Of a stretch of DNA of 64,000 nt, positions 32,773 through 42,000 are shown one piece after another. The position numbers and the translations under genes are program-made. The DNA lies in the NCBI GenBank assembly GCA_965249205.1, contig CBDFLL010000005.1, forward strand, positions 434,001 to 498,000, given 5' to 3'. The notes under the pieces were generated by a model that was given only the letters and a program-made list of their open reading frames with translations, was not told where the DNA came from and made no database searches. Position 1 is the stretch's first letter; the number at the start of each line of letters is the position of its first letter. The stretch is from JAQBVV01 sp965249205 (lineage in GTDB: Bacteria; Acidobacteriota; Vicinamibacteria; Vicinamibacterales; UBA2999).

Positions 32773-35700
32773 TTGTCAGACAACTCCCCTCACAACGATA
32801 AAGCGGCCTTGCGTGCTCGGCCGTCCGACGCACTGTTCCTCGACACCGAACGGGCGGCCTCCGACTTTTCGTTGTTCCCACGTTCGTCGAACCCCTCTGT
32901 GCCGCACAACATTCAGGGGCTCGTCTCTGACCGGCGGGTACAGCAGGAACTGCAGACCCTTCGCCAACTCGACGTCGACGAATACGTTCTGGCAACCGTC
33001 GCACCGGCCGAGAATCCCTCGCGTGCCGGAATCCGGGCCGCGATCGAGCAGCTGCGTTGGCCGGTCACGCGCGAACTCGTGCGAGGCCCTCTCCATGCCG
33101 TGGAGGTGCTCCTCACGATTGCGGGCGAGCAGCGGAAGGTCGGCCTCCTCGCGCAAGACCGCGATCACAACAACGGCGCGTGGATGCCCGAGCAGCATCT
33201 GCGAGCGGTGCAGATCGCGCGCGAGTTTGCGCTCCAGCTGACGCCGATCGTGACGTTCATTGACACGCCCGGCGCCATGGCCGACGCGGACGCAAACCGT
33301 TCGAATCAGGCCCATGCCATTTCCCGACTTATCGCAGAGATGGCCCAACTGCATGTGCCGACGGTGGGCATCATCTATGGCAACGGCTACTCGGGTGGTG
33401 CGATTCCACTCGCGACGACGAACATCCTCCTCTCCGTCGTCGACGGGGTCTTCAACACGATACAACCGAGGGCTCTTGCCAATATCGCCCGTCACCGCAG
33501 CCTGTCGTGGCAAGAGTGCGCCAAGGCTGTCGGCGTCTCAGCCTACGAACTCCACGCGCAGGGATATCTCGATGGCGTTATTGATTACACCCCGCTCGCG
33601 GGAACGCGAGGAATCGAGAATCTGGAGCGCGCCATCGCGTCGAGCATCGAGGCCATTGAAGACCTCGGGAGTCACTTCGCCGACACCAGCGACGGCCTGT
33701 TTGCGCACTACGGACGCTCTGTGCGGCGTTTCGTGGCGCCGACGGGACGGGTTCAGGCACTCAGTGCTCGCAAAGCGCTCTCGACCATCGACAATCCAAC
33801 CCAGCAGCCGAACATATACGGCGTCGCGTACCGTCACCTTCGCTATCTCGGTCTGCGAAAGCGTATTCGCTTCACAACGGTCAAGACATACGGCCGGGTG
33901 TCACACGTCGAACTACCTGCCGGTGACCTTGAGCAACGGATCGAGCGTCAGCACCGTCAAACCTTCCTGCGCTGGCTCGAAAGCCCGCTGAAGGTCAAAT
34001 ACGACGACGCGATCAATCAGGCCTGGGCCAAGTTTCAGGAGCAACGCGCTGCGCTCACGCGGGACCGGAGCGCGGTCGCATCTTTCTTTCTCGGCACGCG
34101 AGAGAAGAACTTCGCGGCGGCTCGCGACGCTCTCCTGCTCGAATTGGGCTTTCACGTCTACAACGCGTGGAAGAGTCGATCCCCGGCCCACCTGCGCCAA
34201 CTGATCGACCACCTCGAACGGACAGGCGACGCGCCCCTCCCTGCGAACGCGGACTTGAACATTCTCGATCTCCTCGTGGATCAGGATGTTCGGCAGGCGT
34301 TCGTCCATGAGTGTCGCCTCCTCATGCTCTTTGATGCGGCCTACGACCACCTGCTCGCTCAGCTCAAGTCCGTGGCATTCGAGGCCATGGAGACCAATCG
34401 CATTTCTCACGATTCGGTGCGCACCCTGATGACGGCGTCGGTCGCACACGTCGTCGCCCGTGGAGTGCCAATTCCCGGATCTGCGGGCGGTGACGACGAC
34501 CCGGCGCTTCCGGACCAGTTCTCCGTGTGGCTTCGTCACCTCGTCGGATATCGGCGGCGCAACGTGTTGATGAATCTGGTCGCCGAGTGGAAGAAGGCCG
34601 CGTCACCATCAGTGTCCGAGCCTCTTTTTGGGCTCATTACGTTCTTTTTTGATCGTCTCCTGCCGAGCTATTACGAGGCCGAGCGTGGAGGCCGCTACGA
34701 CGGGCGGATCCGACCTCGAAACATCGGAATCAAGGACTTCTGGAATCGGCTGGACCGCGCTTACAAGGACCTGCTCATTCAGGAGATTCTGACAACGACG
34801 AAACGGCGCGACGTCGTGACGCCCACCCGCATTCTCGACACCTTCTTCGGCGACGTCGAGGAACTCGACCGCGACATGATGACGGTCGATCCGGCCGCCT
34901 TTCCGGGGTTCCGGGCGGCGATCGAGCGTGCCCTTGACAATGGCATTGTGCCCTGCGGGACCGTGAGTGCCCTGGCGAGCGTGCGCACGCAGGCGTCCGG
35001 CACGCAGCGCGTTGGCGTGCTCGTGTCCAATCTCACGTTTCAGGCGGGGTCCTTCGATATGGCGAGCGGCGTGAAGTTCTGTCGCCTACTCGTTCGATGC
35101 GCGGAACAGCGGCTGCCAGTGGTCTGCTTTGTGTCGTCCGGCGGGATGCAGACGAAGGAGGGTGCCGGTGCGCTCTTCTCCATGGCGATCGTCAACGACC
35201 GCATCACACGGTTTGCGCGCGACACCGGCCTCCCTATTCTCGTCTTCGGGTTCGGGGACTGCACTGGCGGCGCCCAGGCGAGTCTCGTCACGCATCCGCT
35301 TGTCGAAACGTTCTATTTTTCCGGTGCGTCGATGCCGTTTGCGGGGCGGATCGTGGTGCCCTCCCACCTGCCGACCACGTCGACCTTGTCGAACTACCTG
35401 TCTGAGGTTGATGGTGCGATGGAGGCTCTCGTCTCGCACCCCTTCGTCTCCGATCTGGATCGGCAGCTACTCGCCGTCGACCCGGACATGCCGCTCCCGC
35501 GCCTGCACGTGGCGGATGTCATCGCGAGTGTCGTCGAGGGCAAGTCGCCTCGCCCGGCCGAGTCGGCACCCGCCCAAGCGCCACCCGCCTTCAAGATTTT
35601 CAGACCGGTGGCGAAAGTGCTCATTCACGCGCGAGGATGCACGGCCACGAAGCTGATCGCCGCGGCGCACGAACATGGCCTACGCGCGGTGCTCGTGCAG

Positions 35701-37338
35701 TCGGACCCCGACATGGAATCGGTTGCCGCCAGACACCTCTTGCCGTCTGACGCCCTTGTCTGTCTCGGCGGTTCCACTCCGGATGAGAGCTATCTCAACG
35801 CACACTCGGTGATTCGCATCGCCGAGGCTGAGGGGTGCGATGCCCTGCATCCAGGCATCGGCTTCCTATCCGAAAGCTCCGCTTTTGCCGATCTGTGCTC
35901 GCGGCACGGATTGAACTTCATCGGCCCGGGCGTGCAAAGCATGGAACAGACCGGGAACAAGTCGAACGCCGTACGGACCGCGCGTCGGCTCGGCATTCCG
36001 GTTGTTCCCGGCAGCCACGGCGTCGTGACGGGGCCGGATGCTGCGGCGGGTATCGCCGAAGCGATCGGCCTTCCCGTCGTGCTCAAAGCCGTGCATGGCG
36101 GCGGTGGACGAGGCATCGCGATCGTGTATTCACCGGAGGATTTGCACGACACGTTTCTCCGGATGGGAGCAGAGGCGCAGTCGGCGTTCGGGAACCGCGA
36201 TCTCTACATCGAGAAGTTGATCGTGCGTTTCCGCCACGTCGAGATCCAGATCTTGCGGGACCGACACGGTCACACGCATGTGCTCGGACTTCGCGACTGC
36301 AGCGTGCAGCGCAAGCAGCAGAAGGTGATCGAGGAATCTGGATCGACGTTGCTCCCGGACGAGCTTCGTAACGCCGCCTTCGCCCATGCCCGCGCGCTGG
36401 CCGACGATGTCGGGTACGTCGGCGCAGGAACCGTGGAATTCATCTTCGATCTCGATGCAGGGGAGATCTACTTCATGGAGATGAATGCCCGCCTGCAGGT
36501 GGAGCACCCGGTCACCGAAGCGACGACCGGCATCGACATCGTGCGAAAGCAGTTCAGGATCGCATCGGGCGAGTCGCTCGAGGACCTCGTCGTCGCAGAG
36601 CAAGGATATGCGATCGAGCTTCGCATTAACGCCGAGCGATTTATTCAGGACCCCGGGCAGGTCGTTAGAATCGTCCCCGACCCTGGGGTGGTTACGGCGT
36701 GTGCGCTCCCAGAGACTGCCAACATTCGCGTGGTGTCAGCCGTGGAGGCGGGTGACCGAATTTCGCCCTTCTATGACAATCTCGTCGCGCAGGTCATCGC
36801 GCACGGATCGAGCCGCGAAGCGGTGATCGCCTCGCTCCTCGAATGGCTCGACACCGCGCGCATCGAAGGCATCGGCTCGAACATCCCACTCCTGAAGCGC
36901 ATTCTGCTCGACGACGAGTTCGTCGAGGGGCGACACGACACAGGCTACGTCGCCCGGCTGTTCGAGCGCCTGGACGTCGATGCGCTGGTCATGCAGGTTG
37001 ACGCACTTCGCGGTAGTCGAGGCGCGCTGGCTCGGTCGTCGATCCAGATCGAGGGGAGCGAGGAGCTGAAAGTCGTGGCACCGGGCTCATGCATCTTCTA
37101 CGCAGCCCCAGGGCCCAACCGAGCGGAGTTCGTCACGGTGGGTTCGCGCATTCGGACCGATACGACCCTCTGTCTCACCGAAGCGATGAAGCTCTACGAG
37201 GAGCTGTCACTCGGGACGTTCAACCTGGACGAAGTCATCTATCCGACCGATCTCGAATACGAGGTTGTCCGGGTGCATGCGCACGATGGACAACTGGTGA
37301 CGGAAGGCAACCTCCTATTTGTGGTTCGGCCCCGTTGA
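32773..37338 (+). CDS. Single-chain acyl-CoA carboxylase: CT-alpha, CT-beta, biotin carboxylase, biotinyl domain
   Basis: 1521 residues starting at TTG 32773. Residues about 60-330 are AccA-like (QDRDHNNGAWMPEQHLRA, FIDTPGAMADADANRSNQ, GNGYSGGAIPLATTNIL). A helical linker runs to about 700. Residues 730-920 are AccD-like (VRTQASGTQRVGVLVSN, CFVSSGGMQTKEGAGALFSM), without a zinc ribbon. Residues 945-1400 are biotin carboxylase: ATP-grasp loop HGGGGRGIAIVYS and catalytic EMNARLQVEHPVTE. A biotinyl domain near 1440-1521 carries the lysine in TEAMKLYE. The protein would therefore carboxylate acetyl-CoA or another acyl-CoA on its own. Eukaryotic single-chain enzymes have the reverse order (BC-BCCP-CT). 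No accABCD genes are nearby. Confidence 0.88.
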   Translation: MSDNSPHNDKAALRARPSDALFLDTERAASDFSLFPRSSNPSVPHNIQGLVSDRRVQQELQTLRQLDVDEYVLATVAPAENPSRAGIRAAIEQLRWPVTRELVRGPLHAVEVLLTIAGEQRKVGLLAQDRDHNNGAWMPEQHLRAVQIAREFALQLTPIVTFIDTPGAMADADANRSNQAHAISRLIAEMAQLHVPTVGIIYGNGYSGGAIPLATTNILLSVVDGVFNTIQPRALANIARHRSLSWQECAKAVGVSAYELHAQGYLDGVIDYTPLAGTRGIENLERAIASSIEAIEDLGSHFADTSDGLFAHYGRSVRRFVAPTGRVQALSARKALSTIDNPTQQPNIYGVAYRHLRYLGLRKRIRFTTVKTYGRVSHVELPAGDLEQRIERQHRQTFLRWLESPLKVKYDDAINQAWAKFQEQRAALTRDRSAVASFFLGTREKNFAAARDALLLELGFHVYNAWKSRSPAHLRQLIDHLERTGDAPLPANADLNILDLLVDQDVRQAFVHECRLLMLFDAAYDHLLAQLKSVAFEAMETNRISHDSVRTLMTASVAHVVARGVPIPGSAGGDDDPALPDQFSVWLRHLVGYRRRNVLMNLVAEWKKAASPSVSEPLFGLITFFFDRLLPSYYEAERGGRYDGRIRPRNIGIKDFWNRLDRAYKDLLIQEILTTTKRRDVVTPTRILDTFFGDVEELDRDMMTVDPAAFPGFRAAIERALDNGIVPCGTVSALASVRTQASGTQRVGVLVSNLTFQAGSFDMASGVKFCRLLVRCAEQRLPVVCFVSSGGMQTKEGAGALFSMAIVNDRITRFARDTGLPILVFGFGDCTGGAQASLVTHPLVETFYFSGASMPFAGRIVVPSHLPTTSTLSNYLSEVDGAMEALVSHPFVSDLDRQLLAVDPDMPLPRLHVADVIASVVEGKSPRPAESAPAQAPPAFKIFRPVAKVLIHARGCTATKLIAAAHEHGLRAVLVQSDPDMESVAARHLLPSDALVCLGGSTPDESYLNAHSVIRIAEAEGCDALHPGIGFLSESSAFADLCSRHGLNFIGPGVQSMEQTGNKSNAVRTARRLGIPVVPGSHGVVTGPDAAAGIAEAIGLPVVLKAVHGGGGRGIAIVYSPEDLHDTFLRMGAEAQSAFGNRDLYIEKLIVRFRHVEIQILRDRHGHTHVLGLRDCSVQRKQQKVIEESGSTLLPDELRNAAFAHARALADDVGYVGAGTVEFIFDLDAGEIYFMEMNARLQVEHPVTEATTGIDIVRKQFRIASGESLEDLVVAEQGYAIELRINAERFIQDPGQVVRIVPDPGVVTACALPETANIRVVSAVEAGDRISPFYDNLVAQVIAHGSSREAVIASLLEWLDTARIEGIGSNIPLLKRILLDDEFVEGRHDTGYVARLFERLDVDALVMQVDALRGSRGALARSSIQIEGSEELKVVAPGSCIFYAAPGPNRAEFVTVGSRIRTDTTLCLTEAMKLYEELSLGTFNLDEVIYPTDLEYEVVRVHAHDGQLVTEGNLLFVVRPR

Positions 37339-37454
37339 GCCAACCGACTCCTCCACTCCGGAAGACTCTGACAAAGAATTCATGAAGTCTTCAGGCTACG
37401 GCGAGTCACTCTCTTGGTATCGTGCCGCTAGGGTGACACATTCGCCGTAAACCC

Positions 37455-38039
37455 ATGATGACATTGCCGTTCTACGCGCTGAGCATGCTGTGCGGACTCG
37501 GTGCGGTGGTCTTCTCCGCCGCACCGGACCCTTCGCATCGGAGCCGTGTCTCTGCCGCGATGCTGTTCTGCATCGGCGCCGGATGGACGGCGGGTATGGG
37601 AGTGCCCCCCACAGAGGTCATCGGATGTCTGGCTGCTGCGGGGGCGGCGCTGTTTCTACTGCGGCCGGCGTGGGGCGCATCCGCAGCCGGACTCGGCGGC
37701 GCACTGGCCGGAGTGTGGAGTGGTGTCCTGGCCATGCAAGGTCTGACCAGGTGGGTTGCTGTCCCTCTGGCCCTCGCCGCACTGACGGCGGCGGTGCTTG
37801 CGCGGCGTGACCCGGAGTTTGCGCCTCCTCAGTTGCGTGACGAAGCGCTTGTCCTTGTCTGTACGCTGGCCCTCGGTGTCGCGATGCTGCCAGGGATTCT
37901 GGATGGCTGGGGTGCCGCGCAGAGCCTGACAGTGCAACCGGCCGACTTACAGGGGCAGGTCATTCCAACCTGGACGTTGGCGATGACCTTCTCGGCGCTC
38001 GGCCTAGGCGCGGGCTACGCCCTCTGGAGTCGACGATGA
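37455..38039 (+). CDS. HmuT-like integral membrane protein
   Basis: 194 residues with about six hydrophobic segments (LPFYALSMLCGLGAVVFSA, AAMLFCIGAGWTAGMGV, LAAAGAALFLLRPAWG and others). No enzymatic motif. Its stop overlaps the ExbB-like start by 4 bases, and the following genes (ExbB-like, DUF2149, CobN-like) match the hmuTUVS set next to HmuYR heme receptors. The name rests on position and topology, not on clear homology. It opens the operon; the preceding 116 bases contain a possible GAAGACT/AGTCTTC hairpin. Confidence 0.6.
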   Translation: MMTLPFYALSMLCGLGAVVFSAAPDPSHRSRVSAAMLFCIGAGWTAGMGVPPTEVIGCLAAAGAALFLLRPAWGASAAGLGGALAGVWSGVLAMQGLTRWVAVPLALAALTAAVLARRDPEFAPPQLRDEALVLVCTLALGVAMLPGILDGWGAAQSLTVQPADLQGQVIPTWTLAMTFSALGLGAGYALWSRR

Positions 38040-38689
38040 CTCTGCTGCAGCTTCTCGAGAACGGGCTCTTCGCCCTCGGGCAGGTGTTGCGGTTCCCCAT
38101 CATGGTCCTACTGTGGATGTGCGTGGCGGCGGCGCTCTTCATGGCCGGACACGCGGCTGTGGAACTCGTGGCGCGGCAACGCGAGCGCCGGGGCTTCGAC
38201 ATCAAGCGCTGGCTGCAATCCGGACCGGTGCTGGACGCCGCCGACGCTAGGCTGGCAGAACTGCCGGCGCTGCTGAGGCGTCTGGCGGCCGACGTGCACG
38301 ACGCTCGGCGCGCAAGGGCGCTGGACCATGGCGGACTCGAACACCTCCTGCTCGAACGCGAGGAGCAGGTTCGCCACACGCTTCTCGCGCCCAGGGCGCT
38401 TGTCAAAGTTGGTCCAAGCATCGGTCTGATCGGTACACTCATACCCATGGGAGCTTCGCTGGCATCGCTGGCCACCGGCAACCTCGAGGTGATGGCCGGC
38501 CAGATGGTCGTGGCCTTCACGAGTACGATCGTGGGCCTGACCACCGGCACGCTCGCCTACGTCGTCGCGTCTGCCCGCCAGGCCTGGGCTACCGAAGCCG
38601 TCAGGGAACAGCGCTTCCTCGTCGAGCGCATCGCAACCGAACTGGAGGCGCCATCGGTCGGCTCCGATTCAGGACTGGGGAAAGACTGA
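38036..38689 (+). CDS. MotA/TolQ/ExbB-type proton channel protein (HmuU-like)
   Basis: 217 residues. The N-terminus has one transmembrane segment (FPIMVLLWMCVAAALFMAGH), followed by a cytoplasmic helical domain rich in Arg and Leu. The two C-terminal membrane segments are VKVGPSIGLIGTLIPMGASL and MVVAFTSTIVGLTTGTLAYV, with the family-typical GxxxTxxPxG and threonine in the second helix. Such proteins form the pentameric ring that converts proton flow into mechanical energy. Partner is probably the DUF2149 protein encoded 1 base downstream, replacing ExbD/TolR. Confidence 0.88.
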   Translation: MTLLQLLENGLFALGQVLRFPIMVLLWMCVAAALFMAGHAAVELVARQRERRGFDIKRWLQSGPVLDAADARLAELPALLRRLAADVHDARRARALDHGGLEHLLLEREEQVRHTLLAPRALVKVGPSIGLIGTLIPMGASLASLATGNLEVMAGQMVVAFTSTIVGLTTGTLAYVVASARQAWATEAVREQRFLVERIATELEAPSVGSDSGLGKD

Positions 38690-38690
38690 C

Positions 38691-39044
38691 GTGGCGCGTT
38701 TCCTTCATCTACCGTCGCCGGAAGAGCCGATGGAAGAGGATCCGCTCGCGGGGATCGCCAACCTCTTCGACGTCTCCATCGTGTTCATCGTGGGGTTGAT
38801 GGTCACGCTCTTCAGCGTGTACCGGATGGGCGACCTGCTCGACCCCACGAGCAACGTGACGATGGTTCGGACCAATGCGCAGGGCGAGCGAGAGATCATC
38901 GTCAAGGAGGGCACGACGATCGAAGCGTACCGCGTGAGCGGAGAGACGGCTGAAGGAGATGGCGAGCGACTCGGTACAGCGTACCGGCTGGCCGACGGCC
39001 AGATCATCTACGTACCGGAGGACGACGTTGACCAGGCGCCTTAG
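38691..39044 (+). CDS. DUF2149 protein (HmuV-like, ExbD-analogue)
   Basis: 117 residues starting at GTG 38691, one base after the ExbB-like stop. A short cytoplasmic N-terminus (EEPMEEDPLAGIANLFDVS) precedes one transmembrane helix (IVFIVGLMVTLFSVYRMGDLL), then a periplasmic domain of about 65 residues ending EDDVDQAP. The single N-terminal helix and small periplasmic part are arranged as in ExbD/TolR. It overlaps the CobN-like start by 17 bases. Members of DUF2149 occur beside MotA/TolQ/ExbB and CobN-like genes in bacteria and archaea. Confidence 0.85.
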   Translation: MARFLHLPSPEEPMEEDPLAGIANLFDVSIVFIVGLMVTLFSVYRMGDLLDPTSNVTMVRTNAQGEREIIVKEGTTIEAYRVSGETAEGDGERLGTAYRLADGQIIYVPEDDVDQAP

Positions 39045-42000
39045 CCTAGCGAGCCTCGTACTGTTGCTGGTCGCCGGCGACGTTGAGATGCGCGCTCAGG
39101 AGCCCGGGCAGGATCCAGGGCAGGAGCGGGTGCGGATCGGGTTCGTGTACTCGGACGGCAACCTCCCGGGCACGCTAAGGGCATACAAGGCCATCCTGGA
39201 GGAGCGCCCGGATCTGGCGGGGCAGGTCAGCCTGACGTTTCTCACCGAGTCGATGTTCGACAACGTGGACGCAGAGGGTATCGCCGCATCGGACGTCGTC
39301 GTGCTGGACACGATGAACCAGCAGATGCTGGAGCGCTTCAACGCCGAGCACGATATCGATCTCGTCGACACCGTACGGCAGCAAGGGCGGGTGTACGCGG
39401 TCGGTGAAGGGTTGCTTCCGCGCGAGCAGTACGTCAGCCAGGGTGCCCTCTACGACGAGACCCCTCGCGCCTTCTGGGCAGAGTCCGGGTTCAACAATCA
39501 GGTGGGCCTGCTGAAGTTCGTGCTGTCACGGGCCGGCATTGCCGGCCTGACGATCCCGGATCCGGAACCCAGCTTGAGCTTCGGCTACTACTACCCCGAC
39601 AGTGAGAGCGGCCAGGTCTTCGCCACCTGGGACGCGTTCACGGCCCACCGCCAGCAGCTCGGTAAGGCGCGTCCGGGTGCGCCGCACGTCGCGGTCGGAT
39701 TCTACAAGTCGTCCTACTACAACGGCGAAACCGAGCTCATCGACGCGGTGATCGCCGAGGTGGAGCGACAGGGTGCCGAGGCGGTGCCCTTCTTCGGCTA
39801 CCCCGACGCCGTGGCGGCCGAGCGGATGCTCCTGGACGAGGACGGGCAATCGCGCGCGGATGTCGTGCTGTCGCTGCTGTTTCGGTTCGCCGGGCCTGAG
39901 GCGTCACCGATCCTGGAAGGGGTCGATATCCCCGTCATCAACTTGATCAGCCTGTACGGGCGCACCGAACAGGAGTGGCGCGCCTCGGCTACTGGCCTCT
40001 CGATGTTCGAAGGCACCTTCCAGGTGGCCGTGCCGGAGGTGGCTGGTCTCGTGGCTCCGACGGTCGTGGGTAGCCAGGAGAGGGTCACCGACCCTGACAC
40101 GGGGCTGTCAGTCGTGGTGCGCACCCCAATCCCGGATCGGGTACGGATGGCGGTGCAGCGAGGGCTGCGGTACGCCGCGCTCGGGGCGAAGGCCAACCGC
40201 GACAAGCGCGTCGCGATCGTGTTCTACAACTACCCCGCCGGCAAGGCGAATATCGGCGCCAGCTACCTCAACGTGGCCGAATCGCTGGCCACCATCCTGC
40301 GACGGCTGGCCGAAGAAGGCTACAACGTTGGCGACAGCCCCACGACCGGCACCGCGGTGCTCGACGAACTGCTGGAGAAGTCGCGCAACGTCGGCGGGTA
40401 CGCGCCAGGGGAACTGGAAGAGCTCGTCGCCGGGGGAACCACCGTGCAGGTCGGCGTGGCCGACTACAACCGCTGGTTGGACGGGTTCTCACCAACGCTG
40501 CGCCAGAAGGTGCTTGACGACTGGGGACCACCCGAGTCATCGCGTCTGATGATGGTGCAAGGTGATGCCGGCCCGAACTTCGTCATTCCGGCCCTGGAGT
40601 ACGGCAACATCGCGCTGCTGCCGCAGCCGGCCCGGGGGGCTGGCGAGGATCTCGAACAGCTCTACCACGCCAACGATCTGGCGCCACCACACCAGTACAT
40701 GGCGACCTACGCGTGGCTGCGCGACGGCTTCCGGGCTGACGCGGTGATCCATGTCGGCACTCACGGGACACTCGAATGGCTCGACGGCAAGGATATCGGG
40801 CTGTCGGCCGATGACGCCTCCGACGCCCTGATCGCGGACCTCCCAGACATCTACATTTACAACGTCGATGTCGTCGGCGAGGGTCTGGTGGCGCGGCGGC
40901 GCGGCATGGCCACGCTCGTGGATCACATGGTTCCGCCGTTCAAGAAGGGCGGTCTCTATCCGGAGCTGTCGCTCCTCAGTGAAACGATCAGCGACTACGG
41001 CGAACGGCAGGCTGACAACCCCGAACTCACGCGCGCCTACGCGGAGCGGATCCGCGAACAGCTCATCGAACTCGGTATCGCTGCCGATCTCAGCCTGGAG
41101 ATCGACGAACCCAATAGCCTGACGGAAGAGACAGTCCACGAGGTTGAGGAGCACCTGTTGCTTCTTCGGGGACAGAACATTCCGTATGGCCTCCACACGT
41201 TCGGCGTCACACCAGAGAAGGAGATGCGCGACTCGACAATCGACGCGATTGTCAGCATAGACCGGAGTCTCCTGCCCAACACGGCACAGGTGCTGGCCGA
41301 CGACATGGAGCGCCGTATTGTCGAGTCTGGCCCACGTGAACTCGACAGCGTGGTGCGTGCGCTCCGTGGCGGGTTCGTCGGCACCGGCGGCGGTGGCGAA
41401 CCGCTGCGGAATCCCGACGCGTATCCGACCGGGCGCAACTTCTTCGGCATCGATCCCGACAAGGTGCCGAAACCGGCGTCGTGGGACCTGGGCGTCACGC
41501 TTGCGCAGCAGATGCTGGACGACTATCAGGAAGAGAACGGGCAATACCCGGAGAAGGTGTCGTTTGTCATCTGGGGTGATGAGACGATGCGCCACGAGGG
41601 AGTCATCGAGTCGCAGATTTTCTACCTACTGGGCACCCGTCCAGTCTGGGATGTGCGCGGCAAGGTCGTGGGTGTCGACGTCGTGCCGCAGGCGCAGTTG
41701 AACCGGCCGCGCGTGGACATTGTGATCGCCAGCGCCGCCGAGGGCATGTTCAGCAACGTTACGCGCTTGATGGACGAGGCCGTGCAACGCGTGAAAGCGC
41801 TCGACGAAGCCGACAACTACGTGCGCCGGCACTACCTGAGCACAAAGGCGACGCTGATGGAGCGCGGCTACTCCGAGGAGGACGCTGATCGCCGCGCCGG
41901 CGTCCGGATTTTTGATGAAGCGCCCGGGCATTTCAATCTGAATACGTCGACGATCGCCGCGGCCAGTGGGTCGTGGGACACCGATGCGGGCATGGCTGAC

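Noticed and set aside
37339..37454. Cobalamin riboswitch before the Hmu-like locus
   Set aside because: The leader is only 116 bases and no B12-box-like sequence was found. A weak GAAGACT/AGTCTTC hairpin is all that is seen.
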